Assembly: GCA_947168065.1 (NCBI GenBank)
Contig: CAMVKH010000001.1
Span: forward strand, 434,001 to 498,000
Source: an uncultured Bacteroidales bacterium
GTDB taxonomy: Bacteria; Bacteroidota; Bacteroidia; Bacteroidales; UBA932
Reading direction: 5' to 3'
Length of the DNA stretch: 64,000 bases
Shown: piece after piece, positions 53,759-61,452 of the stretch
Numbering within the stretch: position 1 is the stretch's first letter
Layout: each line of letters starts with the position of its first letter
Notes under the pieces: model-generated
The model's input: the letters and a program-made list of their open reading frames with translations, nothing else
Databases searched by the model: none
What the model was told of the DNA's origin: nothing
Translations under genes and position numbers: made by a program

Positions 53759-54583
53759 ATGGAGACAAAATATAATAAAACAGTTTCTTCTTCCGAAAGC
53801 GCCCTGCTAGGACTCCTGGCTGAAGAGGGAAAGCAATGGTTTACCATTGAAGAGGCATACGCCGCCTTTCCAGACAAATCGGAAGAGGCGGTGCGTTTCA
53901 TGTTGAAGCGAATGTTGGACAAGGGGCTGTTGATTAAGATTTCCAGGAAAGTTTATTGGACGGTTCCTTTTGACCAAGAGGCGGAAGACTATCTTCCAGA
54001 CTGGCATTTGATGGCCGAACCACTAGCTGGAGGCAAACACTATATAGCCTACTATTCAGCCCTTCAGATTCACGGCCTTATTACCCAGCCGTCACTGAAA
54101 GAACAGATCGTCCGTGAGCGTCATAAAACGGAGACCATTATACTGAAAGGAGTTGAATTCCAGTTCATTTACCACAACCCCAAGCATTTTTTCGGGATGA
54201 GGAAAGTATGGATAGACTCATACAACAAAGTATCCTGCTCCGATTTGGAAAAAACGATGATTGACTGCTTGTATATGCCGGCTTATGCCGGAGGCATCGT
54301 TGAGGTGGCGAAAGCGCTTTGGACGGCAAGGGAAAAACTGGACTATGGAAAACTGCTTGCTTACGCAAAACAATTTGACAGCCAGGTTGTCATCAAAAGA
54401 CTTGGATTCTTGCTGGATAAACTGGAGATCAGCACGAATATCATAGAAGAACTTCGCAGCCTACGCAGCGCGACGGTGTCACCATTGGACACGGAAGTCC
54501 CAAATGAGGGAAAGACTTCCACCAAGTGGAGTATCCGGCAGAATGTTGAGCTCGAAACAATTATCAACGCAATAAACAACTGA
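53759..54583 (+). CDS. Type IV toxin-antitoxin system antitoxin AbiEi
   Basis: 274 residues. N-terminal winged helix (about 10-70: LLGLLAEEGKQWFTIEEAYAAF, VRFMLKRMLDKGLLIKISRKVYWTV), then the AbiEi C-terminal domain (YLPDWHLMAEPLAGGKHYIAYYSALQIHGLITQ, KVSCSDLEKTMIDCLYMPAYAGGIVEVAKALWTA). It neutralises AbiEii and represses the operon. The reading frame is intact, whereas the downstream toxin is not. Four bases separate its stop from the toxin's ATG. Confidence 0.85.
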   Translation: METKYNKTVSSSESALLGLLAEEGKQWFTIEEAYAAFPDKSEEAVRFMLKRMLDKGLLIKISRKVYWTVPFDQEAEDYLPDWHLMAEPLAGGKHYIAYYSALQIHGLITQPSLKEQIVRERHKTETIILKGVEFQFIYHNPKHFFGMRKVWIDSYNKVSCSDLEKTMIDCLYMPAYAGGIVEVAKALWTAREKLDYGKLLAYAKQFDSQVVIKRLGFLLDKLEISTNIIEELRSLRSATVSPLDTEVPNEGKTSTKWSIRQNVELETIINAINN

Positions 54584-54587
54584 TATC

Positions 54588-55391
54588 ATGATACGTCCGG
54601 CAGAAATTCAGAAGAAAGCGAACAAGGAAAAAGTGAGGGACACCCAGATAGAAAAGGATTACATCCTTACATGGATTCTCACAGGCGTAGCCAATAATGA
54701 AGTCTTGTCCAAAGCTCTGGCCTTCAAAGGCGGCACGGTCCTTAAATAATTCTACTTCAAGGACTACCGCTATTCCGAGGACCTTGATTTCACCTTGGTT
54801 GATGATCGTCTTTCCAATGATGAAATCCAGAATGCTTTCAAGGAAGTGTTCCTATATGTTCGAGAAGAAGCCAACATTCCGCTCTCCATGGAGGATTTCG
54901 GCATCCACGAAACGGGAATCATCAACTTCTATATCTCCTATGTCGGTCCCCTCGGAGGGACTGGGGCCAACAAACGCGTCAAGGTTGACATCTCCCGGAC
55001 GGAATTGCTTTGCTTCAAGCTGGAGAAACGGCCAATGTTTGACGCCTATTCCGACCAAGAAGACTGTTCGGTCCAATGTTATTCTTTGGATGAGGTGATG
55101 ACGGAGAAGATGCGGTCGCTGCTTTCCAGAACCCAGCCACGTGATTACTATGACCTATGGTATTTGTCGGAAATGGAAGGTATGGAAATGACCGATCACC
55201 GATTTGAGTTCGAGTCGAAAGCCCGACACAAAGGCCTTGATCCGGATTCCCTGCAGGAGAAACTTGACGGGAAGATTAACGTTTTCAAGTCCAGATGGGA
55301 GAGTTCCATGAAGGACCAGATCGCAGAATTACCTCCCTTCGATCAGGTCCATCGCGAACTGGGCAAACACTTCCGTCATCTGTTCAAATAG
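54588..55391 (+). pseudogene. Type IV toxin AbiEii, nucleotidyltransferase, interrupted by a nonsense codon
   Basis: The ATG at 54588 opens MIRPAEIQKKANKEKVRDTQIEKDYILTWILTGV, continues to AFKGGTVLK, and stops at TAA 54747-54749. The same frame then continues FYFKDYRYSEDLDFTLVDD and on to 55391 without any frameshift. The interruption falls between the two halves of the nucleotidyltransferase active site (GGT and SEDLDF, where the D-x-D metal ligands lie). The family has Lys or Arg at this position, so a single A-to-T change (AAA to TAA) explains it. About 267 codons in total. Confidence 0.8.
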
Positions 55392-55426
55392 TAGCGACGA
55401 CAATTATTGAGTGAATCAAAGCCGTT

Positions 55427-55969
55427 ATGCATAACGATTTGAATGAACGCAGAAAAGCCAAGAAACGCTTGGCGCTGAACTCCCGTGATATTCATGTTGG
55501 GTGGATTGTGGGAGCGGGCGTTTCTATGCTCATCTTTTTGCTGGCCACTTTCGCCACGGCTTACCGCCATGACGCGTATTCTTCAAGGTTAGGGTTAAGG
55601 GACCTGATGACTACAGATGTTTGGTTCCGGGTATTCCTAGCCTTAACCTGCTTTTCATTACTGTTGTTTCTGGGGCTGCTTGTTTACGCATTCGTCGCCG
55701 GAAGAATCAACAGATCCGGTGATAACGAAGGTGAGGAATCGCTACCGCCCGCCGAAGAGAGAGCCTCAACAACAGAGCAACCGGAACGAGTGATTATCAA
55801 TGAAGCAAAATTACGGGATATCTTTAACTCGGAGTTCATGCATGAATGGATCCGCGATGGCAAGACGTATCTCGACCAGGTCATTGAGGATTTGCAATTC
55901 GTCCGGGACCATTATTTGATGGGGGCTAAAAAGGTCGAAGATATTTACAGAGCAGTCTTATTCGCGTGA
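55427..55969 (+). CDS. Two-segment membrane protein of the mobile region, possibly frameshifted
   Basis: 180 residues: a basic start (MHNDLNERRKAKKRLALNSRD), two membrane segments (about 26-45 IVGAGVSMLIFLLATFATAY and 70-90 LALTCFSLLLFLGLLVYAFV), a charged linker, and a helical C-terminal part (KLRDIFNSEFMHEWIRDGKTYLDQVIEDLQFVRDHYLMGAKKVEDIYRAVLFA). The stop at 55967 is close to the start of a second open frame encoding a mobilization-type C-terminus; a one-base shift would join them into one protein. No other relation to a named domain. Confidence 0.55.
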   Translation: MHNDLNERRKAKKRLALNSRDIHVGWIVGAGVSMLIFLLATFATAYRHDAYSSRLGLRDLMTTDVWFRVFLALTCFSLLLFLGLLVYAFVAGRINRSGDNEGEESLPPAEERASTTEQPERVIINEAKLRDIFNSEFMHEWIRDGKTYLDQVIEDLQFVRDHYLMGAKKVEDIYRAVLFA

Positions 55970-56189
55970 GGAGTGCAGCCACATCTTTCGGACCGCCTTT
56001 CTTATCTTTGCCGGTTACGTCGATGCCGCCACCACCTTCGCGCAAAACTGCGGAGGCGGAGGCTCCGCTCCCGACCAGGACTGGGGCCGCGACAAGAACG
56101 AGGACGACATCCTCTGGACCCGCCGCTGCTTCCGCAAGGCCCGGGAGATGGTCACTATGCCGGTGATAAGGTGGGGAAGAAAAAGATAA
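55956..56189 (+). pseudogene. Mobilization-protein C-terminal remnant
   Basis: In the frame ending TAA 56187-56189: SYSREECSHIFRTAFLIFAG, then YVDAATTFAQ, NCGGGGSAPDQDWGRDKNED, and DILWTRRCFRKAREM before a basic end. A Cys-Gly-rich run followed by a W-G-R-D-x-x-E-D-D...W-x-R-R-C...A pattern is what I associate with C-termini of Bacteroidales mobilization/relaxase-like proteins. No upstream in-frame start; it overlaps the end of the preceding gene. Confidence 0.5.
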
Positions 56190-56291
56190 ATGGTTTCTTG
56201 CTTTTTATTCGCAAATTATCCTCCGAGACAAACTCACATGCAATTTATTCTTTTGAATAATCCAGTTAGGCGTCCTTATAGGGCGCCTAAC

Positions 56292-58613
56292 TTATTCATT
56301 TGCCACATTGATGTTCTGACGAATAGCAATATCGGAATGAACAAAGTTATGCTCTTCTAAAGCCTGAATACACTTATCGTATAAAACACCTTGCTCACGA
56401 GGGTCTCTAATCGTTATGACAACAACTGCTTCAACATTTCCTACATTTATCCCAGTACTTTTATCTGTTGCAGTCGCATCTTTATATGTGGCCTCTAAAC
56501 TCAAACACCACCTCCTGTCAGAACCAAGACAAGAATCTTTCTCAGCGGGAGTCATCTGCTGAAGATTGACATGATACTTTTTTACCGGACTATAATCTTC
56601 TCCGCAGATAATAGTCCGCTCACCATGGACCTTTTTTCTGAATGAGGGCTTGCTGTATCGACTCTTTGTCAGAACATTTTCTGGATCAATCAGTCTTTCT
56701 GAATTCTTATAAGTAGGAGGAGTGCCCGCAGCGCCAAGAGGACAAAAACGAATGCCTGTGTATGAAGTTAATGCAACTTTCACGTCGCTTTGACAATACT
56801 CGCTCTTTTCCACGCTTCTGAGGACAGGAGACGTGACAAGAGTTACAGTAACCTCACCCGTATAATAACCATCCTCTACCAAAGATGAAGGGAATGGGAT
56901 ATCTTGAATCTGAAGGTCCACACCATCTTGGAAGACTGGCTGCCATACCATGGTAAACTCGTTGGGATTATTAAATAGAATTTCATCAAGCAAAGCCGGA
57001 CGCCCAAAACCTAATTCATTGAACAAAGACTTTTCAGCGTCTGACGGTAAATGCGGATACTCTGCGCTATGAATCAAAAGTGCTTTGATAAGCAGGGGAT
57101 TGAAAGGACGGTTTAGCCTTTGCTCTAAACTGGCCGCCAAAGCAGAGACTCGAGGAGTCGAGTAGCTTGTCCCTGAATAACGATTCCCTTGATAGCCCGT
57201 ATCAGAAAAGGAATTCACACCAATATTCTGATTACCACCGGCATGGACAATATCCGGTTTAATGATTTCGGCAGGACCAGGACCGATTCGAGAGAATGGT
57301 GAGCGGGTGCCGATGAGCGCATCTCCCTCGGTCACAAACTTATGAGCAATTGAACCCACAGTCAAAGCTAATACAGAGTCAGCGCCTTGGGAAATTCTTT
57401 TCTTGTCTGGTTCCAAGGAAGAAATATTGCCGGCCGATTTACAGATAAGGATGCCATACTCTTTCTGCATACTGTCTAAGGCAATTGCAAAATCCGAAAA
57501 ATCATCATTTTCCACTTCATTTGTTGATCCTTGAGAAAGATTCCAAACATGAACATCGGGATTATTGACAATGGCAGTTTTTATGTGACCAACCATTTCT
57601 TCTTCCGACATCTGGATAACTCTATCATCAGTATTAACAATACAAGAACGAATCTTCATTGGCGATGTCCCGGTAAGTAGTTCTCCCTCCAGAGCATCGC
57701 CATAATTAATTACCCCGGCGACAGAAGTTCCATGGAGTCTTCTTATATCAGCTTCTACCAGACCTGCTGTATTCTCTTCTGCATCCAACCATGGGGCAAG
57801 ATGCGGAATTGCCTCAACACCCGAATCCAAAAGTCCAACAAGTGGATACTCCTCCCCATCTACTGGTTCTTTTACTTCGAGATTCGTATTATAAGGCTCT
57901 GGAGAAACCGTAAGTTCAAAATATGGCATCTTCTTCACTGATATAACAGCATCCATTGTGGCTAATGCTTGTATCGCATCCTGTGTGGCCCTTTCAACAG
58001 CGAATAAATGCAATCCAGGAGAGTAATCCAATGAACGGACCACAACATGGTTCTGTTCAGCAAACCTTAGCATGCTTTGCCGTGCAAGTTCGTTAAGCCG
58101 TTGGTTTTGATAATCAACAAGTTTAACCTTCAATAGTTTCCCCACAAGATCATCCTCAACATACGGATGAAAGAGTTGCAGATTATCAATAACCGCTACA
58201 CCACATTGTTTATCTTTACTGATATTGCCCGAAATATTGATGTTGTTCCTCATTAACTGAATATCCGCCTTGCTGTCAACCTTAACCAAAAGCCCCTGAT
58301 GTGATTCTTTTCCAATAACATTACGCTTTTGGCGGCTATCAAAAATTGAACGAGCATTGGCGCGGAAAGCTTTTCTCCGTGCTGCATTCTCATCCAAAGT
58401 CGCGACCAGAAGAATTGGTAAACCCTCTTCTTCGCGGGAATCAAAAATCTGTTCTGCAGCAGAAAAAGTGTCCGTCATCACCCTGACGTGTTCTGCCATC
58501 GATTCTTGAGTAGACCAATTAGGCAAGGAGTTATCTCCCATGCCTTCCTTTAAGAACAGATCTATTTCTCCTCTAGTCTCAACCAGTTGAATGGGTAAAC
58601 TTCTTTGATTCAT
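56292..58613 (-). CDS. Subtilisin-like serine protease of an IetAS-type pair
   Basis: 773 residues, no signal peptide, so cytoplasmic. Peptidase S8 domain from about residue 255: Asp in PLVGLLDSGV (D263), His in RRLHGTSVAG (H294), oxyanion Asn in SAGN (N396), Ser in YSGTSYSTPR (S483). A 250-residue N-terminal region and a 200-residue C-terminal region flank it. Its ATG overlaps the end of the ATPase gene (ATGA). ATPase followed by subtilase is the order of ietA/ietS, known from Agrobacterium as a toxin-antitoxin-like stability pair and later counted among anti-phage systems. Confidence 0.82.
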   Translation of the reverse strand: MNQRSLPIQLVETRGEIDLFLKEGMGDNSLPNWSTQESMAEHVRVMTDTFSAAEQIFDSREEEGLPILLVATLDENAARRKAFRANARSIFDSRQKRNVIGKESHQGLLVKVDSKADIQLMRNNINISGNISKDKQCGVAVIDNLQLFHPYVEDDLVGKLLKVKLVDYQNQRLNELARQSMLRFAEQNHVVVRSLDYSPGLHLFAVERATQDAIQALATMDAVISVKKMPYFELTVSPEPYNTNLEVKEPVDGEEYPLVGLLDSGVEAIPHLAPWLDAEENTAGLVEADIRRLHGTSVAGVINYGDALEGELLTGTSPMKIRSCIVNTDDRVIQMSEEEMVGHIKTAIVNNPDVHVWNLSQGSTNEVENDDFSDFAIALDSMQKEYGILICKSAGNISSLEPDKKRISQGADSVLALTVGSIAHKFVTEGDALIGTRSPFSRIGPGPAEIIKPDIVHAGGNQNIGVNSFSDTGYQGNRYSGTSYSTPRVSALAASLEQRLNRPFNPLLIKALLIHSAEYPHLPSDAEKSLFNELGFGRPALLDEILFNNPNEFTMVWQPVFQDGVDLQIQDIPFPSSLVEDGYYTGEVTVTLVTSPVLRSVEKSEYCQSDVKVALTSYTGIRFCPLGAAGTPPTYKNSERLIDPENVLTKSRYSKPSFRKKVHGERTIICGEDYSPVKKYHVNLQQMTPAEKDSCLGSDRRWCLSLEATYKDATATDKSTGINVGNVEAVVVITIRDPREQGVLYDKCIQALEEHNFVHSDIAIRQNINVANE

Positions 58614-59719
58614 TTTAATTCCTCCTTGTCGTTTGCGGCCAGGTAAGACTTAATCTTCCTCAAGCCTATTCCGGTACTCTTATTAATAGCGACTTGTGTC
58701 ATTCCATACTCACTCAAGAAATGAACATAAGCACGCTCGGTTTTATCCTGAACTTTGATTCCGTACAACCCGTCCAATAAGGTCAGTATCGGTATCTTTG
58801 AATTATTCCCTATCACGCATTTCACTTTTGCACGATCAAAGATCGTTTTTAGGTCAGATGGAGAAATGCCTTCTGCTAGGGTGGCAAATGCCATTTTTTT
58901 TGATGAATCTTCTGACATCTCCGTTGTGAAAGGCTCCGAAAAGATATCTATCATTTCTAATATTTCGTTTTTTCCGGGGAGGCCAATTTCCACCGTCTGA
59001 ACAAATCGGCGCCAAATAGCGTTATCCAATAATTCAGAATGATTAGTGGCGGCGATCATGACTGTCTCTGAGTTCATAGAGTCAATGTTCTGTAGAAGAC
59101 TATTGATGACCCTTTTCAACTCACCCAACTCGTGCTGGTCATCTCTGGCCTTTGCAATGGCATCAAACTCATCTAGGAAAAGGATACAAGGGATACTCTT
59201 GGCATAATCAAAAATCTTTCTCAGGTTTTTTGCCGTACTACCCAAAAGTGATGATACTATTCCATCCAGACGGGCCACTATTAATGGTAATCCTGTTTTC
59301 TCAGAAATATAATGAGCCACACTTGTCTTTCCGCATCCCGGACGCCCATGCAATAACAGCGTTTTCTTTATATCAACCCCTGCTAGTTCCAACTCGGACC
59401 GATGATTGACAATCTCTATAAACTCGGCTATTTTTATGTCCACATCGGGAGTAAGCACAACTTTATGGCGCTCCTCATCCGTTGGTATGATTTCCACTAT
59501 CTGTAAACGGCTATCAGTATCTAAAGGTAGCACTCGCATAGCATCTGCAATAGCAGCGTTCTTTGGGACGCCATTTTCTATTATCTGTCGAACGCACTTA
59601 GACAAAGCAATATCACCCTCACGTTCAAGCCGGTCTGCTAAACGTGTGGAATAAGCCAGGATTTTTCGCTTGTCATTCATCAAGCCACCTTCAATGATTC
59701 TAAGTATTTCGGTTTGCAT
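58610..59719 (-). CDS. AAA+ ATPase of an IetAS-type pair
   Basis: 369 residues from the chosen Met. Walker A GRPGCGKTS (about 125-133), Walker B CILFLDEFDAI (about 178-188), sensor 1 AATN (about 223-226), arginine fingers in NAIWRRFVQTVE. This is the FtsH/spastin-like classic AAA clade. The frame is open to 59785, but that Met lies upstream of the predicted -7 box at 59742-59750, so the start at 59719 (MQTEILRIIEGGL) or 59680 is more likely. In the Agrobacterium pair the ATPase acts as antitoxin to the protease. Confidence 0.8.
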   Translation of the reverse strand: MQTEILRIIEGGLMNDKRKILAYSTRLADRLEREGDIALSKCVRQIIENGVPKNAAIADAMRVLPLDTDSRLQIVEIIPTDEERHKVVLTPDVDIKIAEFIEIVNHRSELELAGVDIKKTLLLHGRPGCGKTSVAHYISEKTGLPLIVARLDGIVSSLLGSTAKNLRKIFDYAKSIPCILFLDEFDAIAKARDDQHELGELKRVINSLLQNIDSMNSETVMIAATNHSELLDNAIWRRFVQTVEIGLPGKNEILEMIDIFSEPFTTEMSEDSSKKMAFATLAEGISPSDLKTIFDRAKVKCVIGNNSKIPILTLLDGLYGIKVQDKTERAYVHFLSEYGMTQVAINKSTGIGLRKIKSYLAANDKEELK

Positions 59720-59741
59720 AACGAGCGTTTCTTTAGTTTGG

Positions 59742-59750
59742 ACAAAGATA
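59742..59750 (-). promoter_or_regulatory. Promoter -7 box of the ietAS-type operon
   Basis: Minus strand TATCTTTGT, exact match, with a 22-base gap to the ATG at 59719. No TTG at the -33 position; activation or repression through the nearby repeats is possible. Confidence 0.5.
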
Positions 59751-59794
59751 GTAATAAGATTTGTTTTGCGTTCTGTATTTTGCAAAATCTGTAC

Positions 59795-59839
59795 GATTTC
59801 TGTTAAAAATGTTCGATTAATTGTGATTTCTGTTCGATT
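59795..59839. repeat. Interleaved direct repeats upstream of the ietAS-type promoter
   Basis: GATTTCTGTT occurs at 59795-59804 and 59825-59834 (30 bases apart); GTTCGATT occurs at 59811-59818 and 59832-59839 (21 bases apart), on the plus strand. They lie about 45-90 bases upstream of the -7 box. This and the rest of 59751-60074 hold no gene; the DNA is AT-rich. Candidate binding sites for a regulator; none identified. Confidence 0.45.
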
Positions 59840-60074
59840 TTACATTTGTTTTGATTTCCTCAAGCATTACTATCTACCTCCCTTCTCATTTCAAAAAGGA
59901 GAATCAAAGCACCAGACCATAGTATGTATATTGAAGCAGCCATGGCGTACAACAATTCTTATGATGATACTATCTCGCTAAAGGAAACACTTTTAGAAAC
60001 AAATTGGCAATCATAATAAATGTCTGACAAGACCATAAATCCAGTATCAACGTGGAAGAATTGATCTTTTTTGC

Positions 60075-60083
60075 TAACTTTGT
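60075..60083 (+). promoter_or_regulatory. Promoter -7 box of the methyltransferase operon
   Basis: TAACTTTGT, exact match, 30 bases before the ATG at 60114. No good -33. Confidence 0.5.
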
Positions 60084-60113
60084 AAGATTAAGCCCATTAT
60101 CAATAATAATCCT

Positions 60114-61451
60114 ATGGGATTGAAATTCATAGATCTGTTTGCCGGTCTTGGTGGATTCCATCTCGCGCTCCAGAAACTGGGGCATGAGTGTGTATTTGCC
60201 AGTGAATTGAAAGACGATCTCCAGCAGTTGTATGAAATCAACTTCGGTGGCGGCGTCATTCACGGCGATATACTCTCTTTCGAACCGAAAGATATTCCGG
60301 CTCACGATATACTGTGCGCCGGTTTCCCTTGCCAACCGTTCAGCCAAGCCGGTAAACGTGAAGGGTTCAACGATTCCAAGGCTCGTGGGAACTTCTTCTT
60401 TACCATCTGCGCCATAATTAAGTACCATCGCCCCAAATATGTTCTTCTAGAAAACGTGTCCAACTTAAACGGACACGATGGCGGTGATACGATGCGTGTT
60501 ATCCTCCGGGAGCTGGACAAATTGGAATACGATGTGCCGACACCAGAGATTCTTTCCCCGCATCAATTCGGAATCCCTCAGCACCGCCGGAGGGTGTATA
60601 TTGTTGCAGCCGACCGTCGTCAAGGCGGCCTTGGTGATTTCAAATATCCAAAGCCGTTAAAGAAGAAGACCCACATCAGGACAGTCCTCGACGAATCAAG
60701 CACACAGTATATGCACCTGAAAGTTGACACTCGTTATCAGTTGGAGGTCTGGCAAGAGTTTCTGGACCTTACTCAGGAGCACGAAGGCAAGATTCCGCGT
60801 TTTCCGATATGGGCTATGGAATTCGGCGCTGATTATCCCATATCTCCTGCACCAGCCTTCAATACCGCAGACAATCTGCTTGGCAGGCACGGCAAATTGG
60901 GCCGTAGAATAGAGGGATGGAATCTTGAAGACTGCCTTGCTCAGTTGCCTGTGTACGTAAGGACGGCAACAGCCGAAGAGTTCCCCAAGTGGAAGATTCG
61001 CTATATTCAGGAAAACCGCGCGTTTTATGAACGGAACAGGGAATGGCTTGATGTCTGGCTCCGGAAAGTCCAGCACTTCGAGAATAGCCACCTTAAACTG
61101 GAATGGAATTGCGGCCCTAAGGCGACTACGACGATGGATGACAAAATCATCCAGTTCCGAGCTTCCGGTATCCGTGTCAAACTCCCGAATTTCGCCCCGG
61201 CTCTGAATCTTGTTGGTACCCAAGTCCCGATATGCCCCTGGATCAATCTTCCTCCTGAGACATTGGCCGAAGGTGAACCAGCCAAAGGTCGCTATATGAC
61301 AATGCGCGAAGCTGCGGCTCTACAGTGTATGCAAGACCTGAAATTTGGAGAAGGATCGTTCCAACTCACCCAATCGAGAGTCTATGAAGCACTTGGAAAC
61401 GCCGTGAACGTGGATGTGGTGTACAGAATCGCTAAAAACCTGATCAAGTAA
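60114..61451 (+). CDS. DNA cytosine-C5 methyltransferase
   Basis: 445 residues. Motif I FIDLFAGLGGFHLAL (5-19), catalytic Pro-Cys motif IV AGFPCQPFSQAGKREGF (C73), motif VI LLENV (E113), motif VIII QHRRRVYIV, and motifs IX/X at the C-terminus (MREAAALQCM, YEALGNAVNVDVVYRIAKNL). The target-recognition region lies at about 190-360; the recognised site cannot be read from the sequence. First gene of methyltransferase-GHKL ATPase-Z1 helicase, so probably the modification part of an unusual restriction system. Confidence 0.93.
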   Translation: MGLKFIDLFAGLGGFHLALQKLGHECVFASELKDDLQQLYEINFGGGVIHGDILSFEPKDIPAHDILCAGFPCQPFSQAGKREGFNDSKARGNFFFTICAIIKYHRPKYVLLENVSNLNGHDGGDTMRVILRELDKLEYDVPTPEILSPHQFGIPQHRRRVYIVAADRRQGGLGDFKYPKPLKKKTHIRTVLDESSTQYMHLKVDTRYQLEVWQEFLDLTQEHEGKIPRFPIWAMEFGADYPISPAPAFNTADNLLGRHGKLGRRIEGWNLEDCLAQLPVYVRTATAEEFPKWKIRYIQENRAFYERNREWLDVWLRKVQHFENSHLKLEWNCGPKATTTMDDKIIQFRASGIRVKLPNFAPALNLVGTQVPICPWINLPPETLAEGEPAKGRYMTMREAAALQCMQDLKFGEGSFQLTQSRVYEALGNAVNVDVVYRIAKNLIK

Positions 61452-61452
61452 G

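Noticed and set aside
54747-54749. Programmed readthrough or recoding of the TAA in abiEii
   Set aside because: No recoding structure or conserved context is visible; a point mutation is the simpler reading. It should still be checked against reads.
59720-59785. Longer N-terminus for the AAA+ ATPase
   Set aside because: It lies upstream of the predicted -7 box at 59742-59750 and is not conserved-looking, so a start at 59719 or 59680 is preferred.
59970-60428. Open frame on the minus strand across the promoter and start of the methyltransferase
   Set aside because: Would overlap the methyltransferase start in antisense; no promoter or homology seen.
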